Part shown: piece by piece, positions 14,430-20,335 of the stretch
How the letters are laid out: each line of letters starts with the position of its first letter
Position numbering within the stretch: position 1 is the stretch's first letter
Source: Anaeroplasmataceae bacterium
GTDB taxonomy: Bacteria; Bacillota_I; Bacilli_A; Acholeplasmatales; JAEDCM01
Length of the DNA stretch: 20,335 nt
NCBI GenBank assembly: GCA_016294165.1
Contig: JAEDCM010000027.1
Coordinates: 1 to 20,335 of the forward strand
Direction: 5' to 3'
Position numbers and translations under genes: made by a program
The notes under the pieces: generated by a model
The model's database searches: none
What the model saw: only the letters and a program-made list of their open reading frames with translations
Told to the model about the DNA's origin: nothing

Positions 14430-15584
14430 CTAGTTTAAAACTCTAACTCTTAAAACACCTTCAACGTGATCAAATTCTTTTGGATCAACATCAATAGCGT
14501 GATCAATATCTAATATTGTGTAAGCAAATTCCCCTTTAGATTTTGAATACATATTTTCAATATTTCCATTTTTCTTTGTAATAACGTCAGTAACCTTATT
14601 AATGATACCTGGCATATTGGTATGGTTGATAGTAATACGTAATCCTTTTTTAACACCAGCATCTAATGCAGGATAGTTTACTGAATTTTTGATATTTCCA
14701 TTTTCTAAATAATCCATAACTTGCTTTACAGCCATACGTGCACAATTATCCTCTGATTCTTCAGTTGAAGCACCTAAATGTGGGATAACAACAGCATTTT
14801 TCATATCTTTTGTTTTTGGATTTGGGAAGTCAGTTACATAACATGCGACCTTATTTGCCTCTAATGCTTCCTTCATATCATCTTCATTAACTAATACATC
14901 ACGTGCAAAGTTTAATACTACTACACCATCTTTCATTTGCCCAATAGTATTTTTATTAATCATACCCTTAGTATCAGGTAAAGCAGGAACATGAATTGTA
15001 ATATAATCACAATTTTCATAGATTTCTTCATTTGATTTTACATAATTAACATCTTTAGATAAAGCTCTTGCGTTGTCAACTGACAAGAATGGATCACATC
15101 CATATACTTCCATTCCCAAAGCAACAGCCGCATTAGCAACTAAAACTCCAATAGCTCCTAACCCGATAACTCCTAGCTTCTTACCGGCAATTTCTCCACC
15201 TGCAAATTTTGATTTAGCTTTTTCAACATCCTTTGCGATTGTTTCAGCTTCTTTATTTTCAGTAACCCAATTAATTCCATCAACAATTTTTCTTGATGAT
15301 AATAATAAACCAGCAATTACTAATTCCTTAACACCATTAGCGTTAGCACCTGGTGTATTGAATACAACAATACCTTCTTTAGCATATTTATCTAATGGAA
15401 TATTATTAACACCTGCACCAGCTCTTGCAATAGCTTTAACATTATTATCTAATTCCATATCATGCATAGCTTGACTTCTAACTAAAATAGCATCAGCACA
15501 ATTAACATCCTCTACTATTTCATAATTATCTTTTAAAAGACTAAGACCAGCCTTTGAAATTTTATTTAAACAATTAATTTTCAT
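14430..15584 (-). CDS. serA: D-3-phosphoglycerate dehydrogenase
   Basis: This enzyme catalyses the first step of serine synthesis, oxidising 3-phosphoglycerate to 3-phosphohydroxypyruvate with NAD+. It is 384 residues, the compact form. The substrate-domain motif ARAGAGVNNI is followed by the Rossmann loop GVIGLGAIG and the catalytic Arg in NFARD. The catalytic His lies in IPHLGASTEESEDN. A C-terminal ACT domain (about 318-384, ITINHTNMPGIINKV) suggests feedback control, commonly by serine in this family. There is no extra intervening domain as in the long SerA. GAGGG lies 7 bases before the ATG, and the serC stop is 15 bases upstream. Confidence 0.94.
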   Translation of the reverse strand: MKINCLNKISKAGLSLLKDNYEIVEDVNCADAILVRSQAMHDMELDNNVKAIARAGAGVNNIPLDKYAKEGIVVFNTPGANANGVKELVIAGLLLSSRKIVDGINWVTENKEAETIAKDVEKAKSKFAGGEIAGKKLGVIGLGAIGVLVANAAVALGMEVYGCDPFLSVDNARALSKDVNYVKSNEEIYENCDYITIHVPALPDTKGMINKNTIGQMKDGVVVLNFARDVLVNEDDMKEALEANKVACYVTDFPNPKTKDMKNAVVIPHLGASTEESEDNCARMAVKQVMDYLENGNIKNSVNYPALDAGVKKGLRITINHTNMPGIINKVTDVITKKNGNIENMYSKSKGEFAYTILDIDHAIDVDPKEFDHVEGVLRVRVLN

Positions 15585-15599
15585 TTCTTTTCCCTCTAA

Positions 15600-16712
15600 T
15601 TACATATTTTGTGCTTCAAATTCAGCCATAAACTTGACTAAGGCTTTTACACCATCGATTGGCATCGCATTATAAATACTTGCGCGCATACCACCAACAG
15701 TTCTGTGCCCCTTAAGATTTTCGAATCCTGCTTTTTTGGCTTCACTAACAAATTTAGCCTCAAGTGCATCCTTCTTTTCTTTATCGGTAACAACTTCTGG
15801 ATTAACGATGAATGGAACATTCATTAATGAACGACTTGCTTTTTCAACAGTACCAACAAATAATTTAGATTGATCTAAATAATCATATAGGATAGCAGCC
15901 TTTTCCTCATTAATCTTTTTTCTAGCCTCTAATCCACCAGTTTTCAATAACCATTTAAATACTTTACCACAAATGTAGATACCATATGCTGGTGGTGTAT
16001 TATATAATGATTTGTTATCTGCATGAATTTTATATTTTAACATTGTAGGTGTATATGGTAATACATCCTCAGTAATTAAATCCTCTCTAATAATAACGAT
16101 AACCATACCTGCAGGTCCAACATTTTTTTGAACTCCAGCATATAAGATACCATATTTAGTTACATCCACTGGTTCTGATAAGAAACAACTTGATTGGTCA
16201 GCAACTAAAATCTTTCCTTTTGTATTTGGTAATTGATGGAATTTTGTTCCATAAATTGTATTGTTTTCACAAATATATACATAGTCTGCATCTTCTCTAA
16301 TGTCTAAATCGCTACAGTCTGGAATATATGTGAATGTTTTATCAGCTGATGATGCAACAGCTTTACAATCACCAAAGATTTGTCCTTCTTGGTAAGCTTT
16401 CTTTGCCCATTGTCCAGTAATAATATAATCAGCCTTTCTATTCTTCATGATATTCATTGGAATCATCGCGAATTGTTGGCTTGCTCCTCCTTGAAGGAAT
16501 AACACCTTATAGTTGTCAGGAATGTTTAAAAGCTTTCTTAAATCAGCTTCTGCTTCATTAATGATTGTTTCAAAAGCCTTAGAACGATGGCTCATTTCCA
16601 TTACAGACATTCCTGTATTGTTATAATTTAACATTTCATCTTGTGCTTCTTTTAATACTTCCTCTGGTAATACTGCAGGTCCTGCAGAAAAGTTATATAC
16701 ACGATTGTACAT
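15600..16712 (-). CDS. serC: Phosphoserine aminotransferase
   Basis: This PLP enzyme converts 3-phosphohydroxypyruvate and glutamate to phosphoserine and 2-oxoglutarate, the second step of serine synthesis. The protein is 370 residues, close to the usual 360. The N-terminus VYNFSAGPAVLP and FLQGGASQQF are typical. The PLP lysine is Lys196 in YAGVQKNVGPAG, and the C-terminal HRTVGGMRASIYNA is conserved. I start at ATG 16712, which opens the conserved N-terminus and has GAGGG 7 bases upstream. The longer frame adds 28 residues that extend into the promoter. It is the first gene of the serC-serA unit. Confidence 0.95.
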   Translation of the reverse strand: MYNRVYNFSAGPAVLPEEVLKEAQDEMLNYNNTGMSVMEMSHRSKAFETIINEAEADLRKLLNIPDNYKVLFLQGGASQQFAMIPMNIMKNRKADYIITGQWAKKAYQEGQIFGDCKAVASSADKTFTYIPDCSDLDIREDADYVYICENNTIYGTKFHQLPNTKGKILVADQSSCFLSEPVDVTKYGILYAGVQKNVGPAGMVIVIIREDLITEDVLPYTPTMLKYKIHADNKSLYNTPPAYGIYICGKVFKWLLKTGGLEARKKINEEKAAILYDYLDQSKLFVGTVEKASRSLMNVPFIVNPEVVTDKEKKDALEAKFVSEAKKAGFENLKGHRTVGGMRASIYNAMPIDGVKALVKFMAEFEAQNM

Positions 16713-16751
16713 TTTATTTCCCTCTTTCATTTTAAAATATGTTCGTATTTG

Positions 16752-16779
16752 ATTATAACAAAACAAAAATTTTAAACAA
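16752..16779 (-). promoter_or_regulatory. Promoter of the serC operon
   Basis: On the minus strand, -35 TTGTTT (16774-16779) and -10 TATAAT (16752-16757) are 16 bases apart, giving a leader of about 35 bases. This is too short for a T-box or riboswitch. Confidence 0.65.
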
Positions 16780-17021
16780 TTGTTTTTTTTGTCCAAAAAC
16801 CCAAAAATGGTTTTTTCTTCCTTTTTGTTTTTGTTGTAGACTCATAAAGAACATTCTGTCCGTAATAAAAAAACAAATACCTAGACGATAATTAATAAAA
16901 AGCCTAATAAGGCCGTAACATATTCTTTATCTAATGATAATAACAATCCTCAGTATTTATATTAAAATATAAAAAAATAAGCAAAAAATTAACTTTTCTT
17001 ATGTTGTTTTCGCTTTTTCTC
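16780..17021. other. Intergenic stretch between divergent promoters, no gene seen
   Basis: These 242 bases separate the serC and ECF-like promoters (364 bases between the two start codons). I see no ORF, no riboswitch consensus and no T-box. There is an AAAAACC/GGTTTTT 7-bp hairpin near 16793-16814, and a small GCCT-AGGC hairpin near 16901-16912 followed on the minus strand by five T residues. The length is unusual for a genome with otherwise short gaps, so a small RNA or regulator sites are possible. Confidence 0.4.
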
Positions 17022-17049
17022 TTGAAATAACTCTAGAATAATGTATAAT
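17022..17049 (+). promoter_or_regulatory. Promoter of the ECF S-component-like gene
   Basis: -35 TTGAAA (17022-17027) and -10 TATAAT (17044-17049) with a 16-base spacer. The leader is only about 20 bases. Confidence 0.7.
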
Positions 17050-17076
17050 TTTTAAGAAGGCATTGGAGGAAATGAA

Positions 17077-17841
17077 ATGAAAGAAAATAGAATAACTTTA
17101 AAATCAATCACATTGGTTACATTTTTTACATTATGTTGCTTAGGTGTTCAATACTTTTCTGTACAAGTTGGATCACCTTACGGAACACAAGCAATTCGTT
17201 TTGGTGGAGTAGTTATAATTCTTGCGGCTATATTAAGCGGAAGTTGGGCAGCAGCAATCAGCGGTGGTCTTGGAATGCTAATATATCGCATCATCAATAA
17301 TAATGAATCACATAACCTAGTTGTATTTTTAGTATGTGGATTAATCGGATGGCTTATTGGATTTGTATACAAGAAAGCAAACAAGCATGAAAGCTTATCT
17401 GACTTATTAACTTATATTTTTGGATTACTATTAATCGGTATTGGTGTTGTTTATACATACATAATGATTACTACAGGTGGAAGTAAAGCATTTAAGAATC
17501 CTTCTATCACACTTGAATTCCACTGGGCATTAATCGCTTTACCATTTTTCATCGGTATTGCATCACTTGGTGTATCACTTTTCGGAAAGAAAATTCCCGA
17601 AAACTTAACTTTTATTAAAAACTTTGTATTAGTTTGTGCAGTTTATGCAGTTAGTCAATACGTTTTAACATTCTCATTCACAATTCTTGATGAATTAAGA
17701 AATAACGGATTTAAAACTTCATTAGCCGTTGCATACTCTTATTGTTCATTTGAATTTGTAATTGCATTATTTGTTTCTGCTGGATTAATAATTTTAGCCC
17801 CAATTGCTAAATTATTAAAGGATCGTCACGATAATAAATAA
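17077..17841 (+). CDS. Multi-spanning membrane protein, ECF transporter S-component-like
   Basis: This 254-residue integral membrane protein has about six to seven hydrophobic segments. The first third (TQAIRFGGVVIILAAILSG, then WAAAISGGLGMLIYRI, then FLVCGLIGWLIGFVYKKA) resembles the core of ECF transporter S components, which bind vitamins or other micronutrients and share an energising module. The remainder is longer than in typical S components (about 180-200 residues), so an unrelated sensor or carrier role is possible. GGAGG lies 7 bases before the ATG. It is a single-gene unit between its own promoter and a strong terminator, with no ECF ATPase or T component nearby. No riboswitch fits in its short leader, so the ligand remains open. 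Confidence 0.55.
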   Translation: MKENRITLKSITLVTFFTLCCLGVQYFSVQVGSPYGTQAIRFGGVVIILAAILSGSWAAAISGGLGMLIYRIINNNESHNLVVFLVCGLIGWLIGFVYKKANKHESLSDLLTYIFGLLLIGIGVVYTYIMITTGGSKAFKNPSITLEFHWALIALPFFIGIASLGVSLFGKKIPENLTFIKNFVLVCAVYAVSQYVLTFSFTILDELRNNGFKTSLAVAYSYCSFEFVIALFVSAGLIILAPIAKLLKDRHDNK

Positions 17842-17846
17842 ACAAA

Positions 17847-17879
17847 ATCCTCGGTTCATCAACCGAGGATATTTTTTTT
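17847..17879 (+). terminator. Terminator of the ECF S-component-like gene
   Basis: A perfect 10-bp stem ATCCTCGGTT (17847-17856) with AACCGAGGAT (17861-17870), loop CATC, then eight T residues (17872-17879). The converging AEC gene ends at 17878, and the same hairpin may serve it with a poorer T tail. Confidence 0.93.
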
Positions 17880-18864
17880 ATAATCTTCCAAGAATTGAAC
17901 AAAGTAAAATAATCACAAATAAACTAAAAGCTGATAAGGCACTTGTCCAAACAACTATCTGTCCAGCTAACTCATCATCCTGTTTCATTTGCATAGCCAT
18001 CGGAACACTCGATACAGCAATTGGTGTTGCAAATAAGGCAATTAGGATTCCAAATTCAATTTTACTATCAAAACCAAGGAAATAAGCAATGGTTAAGAAA
18101 AATGCTGGTACAATTGCTAATTTTAAAGTTGTTGAAACCACTAATTGCTTCCACAAACGCTTAACCGCTTTAAATTCAAATCTTCCACCTAATACAATTA
18201 ACGCTAATGGTGTTGCCAAATTGGCAAGACTATTTATTGTTTTAGGAACAAATGTTAAATCATTATTCAAAAACGCGTTGACATTTCCGCCTAGATTATC
18301 AATTCCCATAAAGATGAAGCATGTAGATAACCCACAGAATACACCAATAATTAATGGATTACGCACGATTTTTTTCAATATAGAAGATATTAAGATCTTT
18401 TCTCCATCCTCTTTATCATATATTGTTAAAGCAATAACCGCCAATATATTAAATAACGGAACTGTTGCTGCTGCTACTACTGAAGCCGCAGCTCCTGCTT
18501 CTTCTCCACCAAGCATTGTAGCTAATGGAATTCCGATGATGGCATAATTTGATCTAAAAGATGCTTGTAGCATGACTCCCTTTTGTTTTTTATCAGGTAC
18601 AAAAGCTACAACAATCATTCCAATAAAGAATAAAGCCAAAATTGATCCACTTGCAAAACCTACAAAGGCAAGATCAATTTCATTTAAATTCGCAAGATAC
18701 AAATTTTTAAATAAAAGTATCGGAATTAAAACATTAAAAACAAATTTATTACATAAAACTAAAAAATCATCCTTAAAGAAATTAATTCTTCTTAAAAAAT
18801 ACCCCAATAATACCGGTAATAAAATCGGTAATATGGCATTCATAGTAAACAACAAATGTTCCAT
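17878..18864 (-). CDS. AEC-family (auxin efflux carrier-type) transporter
   Basis: This 328-residue membrane protein has about ten transmembrane helices. The opening LPILLPVLLGYFLRRI and the repeated inverted halves, with LQASFRSNYAIIGIPLA in the first and PLALIVLGGRF and TPIAVSSVPMAMQM in the second, are typical of the AEC family. Bacterial members carry malate, malonate or other small organic acids; the substrate is not evident here. AAAGGTG lies 5 bases before the ATG. A terminator-like hairpin sits about 20 bases upstream of the start, with no good promoter after it, so expression probably depends on read-through from upstream or on control of that hairpin. Confidence 0.9.
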   Translation of the reverse strand: MEHLLFTMNAILPILLPVLLGYFLRRINFFKDDFLVLCNKFVFNVLIPILLFKNLYLANLNEIDLAFVGFASGSILALFFIGMIVVAFVPDKKQKGVMLQASFRSNYAIIGIPLATMLGGEEAGAAASVVAAATVPLFNILAVIALTIYDKEDGEKILISSILKKIVRNPLIIGVFCGLSTCFIFMGIDNLGGNVNAFLNNDLTFVPKTINSLANLATPLALIVLGGRFEFKAVKRLWKQLVVSTTLKLAIVPAFFLTIAYFLGFDSKIEFGILIALFATPIAVSSVPMAMQMKQDDELAGQIVVWTSALSAFSLFVIILLCSILGRL

Positions 18865-18882
18865 AAAATCACCTTTTTCCTT

Positions 18883-18912
18883 AAAAAATGAGGCATATGA
18901 ATATCCCTCATT
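18883..18912 (-). terminator. Terminator or attenuator between the small membrane protein gene and the AEC gene
   Basis: On the minus strand, AATGAGG (18906-18912) pairs with CCTCATT (18887-18893), followed by further T residues (18883-18886). The 12-base loop can pair further. It lies 7 bases past the upstream stop and just ahead of the AEC ribosome site. Confidence 0.7.
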
Positions 18913-18919
18913 CTTTTTT

Positions 18920-19261
18920 TTATTCTTTTTTTTCTGTCATTTTAGTGTACATAAAGAAAATTGCTGATATTCCAAATATACTAACACCCACTGCTAATGA
19001 ATTCTTAAACTCTTGACCTGAAGTAATAAATAATATTTGGCAAACAGTATTTACTACGAAAAATATACCACTAATCAAAATATAAAAACTGTTTTTCTCA
19101 TCAACAAAGAACATAAATGCTAAATACCATACAATTCCTGCTAACAACATCACCAAAGCAATTATTTCTTCTTTTCCAGGATTATCCACTAAAAGAAAAA
19201 ATAAAACACTTGATACTAAAGCAAATATCAATCCAATTCCTATTAAATATTTTTTATTCAA
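18920..19261 (-). CDS. Small four-helix membrane protein, function unknown
   Basis: This product of about 113 residues has four hydrophobic helices and a charged end (YTKMTEKKE). I do not recognise the family. The helices pair as two hairpins around DNPGKEE, FVDEKNS and SGQEFKN turns, the middle one facing the other side. I place the start at a TTG (19261), 8 bases after an AGGGGG site. The in-frame GTG at 19270 (116 residues) abuts that site. A good promoter lies just upstream. It precedes the AEC gene in the same direction with a terminator-like hairpin between them. Confidence 0.65.
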   Translation of the reverse strand: MNKKYLIGIGLIFALVSSVLFFLLVDNPGKEEIIALVMLLAGIVWYLAFMFFVDEKNSFYILISGIFFVVNTVCQILFITSGQEFKNSLAVGVSIFGISAIFFMYTKMTEKKE

Positions 19262-19281
19262 GAAATCCACCCCCTATAAGT

Positions 19282-19309
19282 ATTATACACTATTTTATTC
19301 TTTTTTCAA
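19282..19309 (-). promoter_or_regulatory. Promoter of the small membrane protein gene
   Basis: On the minus strand, -35 TTGAAA (19304-19309) and -10 TATAAT (19282-19287) are separated by 16 bases. Confidence 0.7.
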
Positions 19310-19350
19310 ATATTTACGTACATTAACTAGCACTCATTTCCAGTAAAAAT

Positions 19351-19372
19351 ACTATTTTATTTTTTAAATAGT
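19351..19372. repeat. Inverted repeat upstream of the DUF4405-like gene
   Basis: ACTATTT (19351-19357) and AAATAGT (19366-19372) form a 7-bp inverted repeat with an 8-base centre. It sits just before a TAAAAT -10-like box (19378-19383) that has no recognisable -35 box, so it could be an operator. It may be chance in such AT-rich DNA. Confidence 0.3.
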
Positions 19373-19404
19373 TATGATAAAATTCATAATTGAGGTGATT
19401 AATT

Positions 19405-20271
19405 ATGAAAAAAACAATAATTATCGATTTTATCATAATTTTATTAACATTCTATTTGACAAGAATATACTTTACATCTATTCTATTCCACCAACTTTTA
19501 GGAATATTAGCAATAGTATTATTTACCATCCATGTTTTATCATATAAAAATGATGTAAAAACAAATGTCTTAAATTTAAAAAAGAAAGATATTAGCATTA
19601 AATCAAAGGTTTATACAATCTTTAAAGGATTAATTATTCTTGATGTATTAATAATTGCTATTACTGGGCTGCTAATCAATACAATGATTCCCCTTGATTT
19701 TCTAGGATATACATTATTTGCAAACCTACATTTCTTTTGCGCTTATCTAGCAATCATTTTATTAGCAATCTATGTTGCGTTGAATTTTAATAAAATCGTT
19801 GATGCAATATGTGAATATTTAAAAATCGGGCATCGCAGTCTAGTTGTATCGTACATATTTCTTGTAATTTGTATTGGTTTATCTATTTATGGTATTAAAA
19901 CTTTATTTACCAAAAACACATTTATTAAAACATTAACCTTCAAGCATGAAGATATAACAGCTGATAATGAACTAGAGGTTGAAGAAAGCTATACAATGAA
20001 AGACTTCTTAAAGAACAAGAATTGTACAGGATGCGGAAAAAATTGCAACCTTTTATATCCTGAATGTGCATTAGGAAGTGACAAGCGTGCTAATGCAATT
20101 GATGATTTCAATGAAAAATATGAAACAGATTTCAGTCATGGAGTGGACAACCTTAACTTCTTAGAATACGTATCTGTATTTACTTTAATTGCTTCTGCAA
20201 CATACTATCTAATTAAGATTCCTGCAATACTAAATAAGGATGCTGAAATCGTTAGGATAAACAAAAAATAA
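19405..20271 (+). CDS. DUF4405-like cytochrome b-type membrane protein with a four-Cys cluster
   Basis: This 288-residue protein has about six hydrophobic helices. The second helix carries His29 and His43, 14 residues apart as in b-type haem-binding helices, and a later helix has His109 (ANLHFFCAYLAI). This matches the DUF4405/cytochrome b561-like pattern, so haem-based electron transfer in the membrane is likely. Before the last helix, a soluble stretch holds CTGCGKNCNLLYPEC (Cys207, 210, 214, 221), spacing C-x2-C-x3-C-x6-C, which could bind an Fe-S cluster or a metal. GAGGTG lies 7 bases before the ATG. It stands alone, with a hairpin after the stop. The partner and substrate are unknown. 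Confidence 0.7.
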   Translation: MKKTIIIDFIIILLTFYLTRIYFTSILFHQLLGILAIVLFTIHVLSYKNDVKTNVLNLKKKDISIKSKVYTIFKGLIILDVLIIAITGLLINTMIPLDFLGYTLFANLHFFCAYLAIILLAIYVALNFNKIVDAICEYLKIGHRSLVVSYIFLVICIGLSIYGIKTLFTKNTFIKTLTFKHEDITADNELEVEESYTMKDFLKNKNCTGCGKNCNLLYPECALGSDKRANAIDDFNEKYETDFSHGVDNLNFLEYVSVFTLIASATYYLIKIPAILNKDAEIVRINKK

Positions 20272-20283
20272 GACGTTCTTAAA

Positions 20284-20304
20284 ATGAACTAGTCAATAGT
20301 TCAT
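20284..20304. terminator. Hairpin after the DUF4405-like gene
   Basis: ATGAACTA (20284-20291) pairs with TAGTTCAT (20297-20304) around a five-base loop, 13 bases past the stop. There is no T tract on the plus strand; a short TTTT lies on the minus-strand side, so it may instead end a leftward gene entering from beyond the window. Confidence 0.4.
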
Positions 20305-20335
20305 AGACACAAAAAAGAATATTATTTAAATGAGA

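Noticed and set aside
16713..16796. Longer SerC start, 28 extra residues
   Set aside because: The extension covers the predicted promoter, has no good ribosome site, and lies before the conserved family N-terminus.
16780..17076. Riboswitch or T-box between serC and the ECF-like gene
   Set aside because: Both predicted leaders are under 40 bases, and no T-box or common riboswitch consensus was found.
18089..18547. 152-codon plus-strand frame opposite the AEC gene
   Set aside because: It is antisense to a clear membrane protein, has no ribosome site and its composition is a mirror of the AEC codons.

Overview
This 20.3 kb, AT-rich window looks like the chromosome of an anaerobic, fermentative low-GC bacterium of the Bacillota/Mycoplasmatota side (Erysipelotrichia- or Izemoplasma-like). 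The support is strong Shine-Dalgarno sites (AAGGAG, GAGGTG), TTGAnn/TATAAT promoters with 16-18 base spacers, a Gram-positive-style surface lipoprotein, an NAD-linked trimeric [FeFe]-hydrogenase, and TGG used for Trp. I cannot place it to species.

Left end (1-3137): the 5' end of an unidentified gene runs off the edge. Next to it is a compact leftward restriction-modification cassette: an XRE controller, an overlapping C5-cytosine methyltransferase and a DUF3883/PD-(D/E)XK protein as likely endonuclease, followed by a small acidic ORF. The cassette has its own promoter. It abuts a tRNA-Glu(CTC) gene with its own promoter and terminator, separated by about 190 bases that resemble decayed sequence.

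3262-10287: a large surface lipoprotein with a Thr/Pro stalk made of 24-bp tandem repeats, then the hydrogenase operon hydC-hydB-hydA, all leftward. A long inverted repeat separates the two units. The HydABC proteins should move electrons between H2, NAD(H) and ferredoxin.

10319-13644: a divergent locus. Leftward are a substrate-binding lipoprotein and an ABC permease, with no ATPase gene in the window. Rightward are a Crp/Fnr regulator and a cytoplasmic asparaginase. A perfect 16-bp palindrome lies between them. It sits near -41.5 of the predicted transporter promoter and just downstream of the regulator's own predicted start, which suggests activation one way and self-repression the other.

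13643-16779: a serine operon, serC-serA, plus a TIM-barrel isomerase/epimerase-like gene. serB is not in the window.

17022-20335: mostly membrane proteins. These are an ECF S-component-like protein, an AEC-family carrier behind a terminator-like hairpin, a small four-helix protein, and a DUF4405-like cytochrome b-type protein with an unusual four-cysteine cluster.

Functional calls rest on motif reading. Promoters, operators and terminators are sequence predictions.
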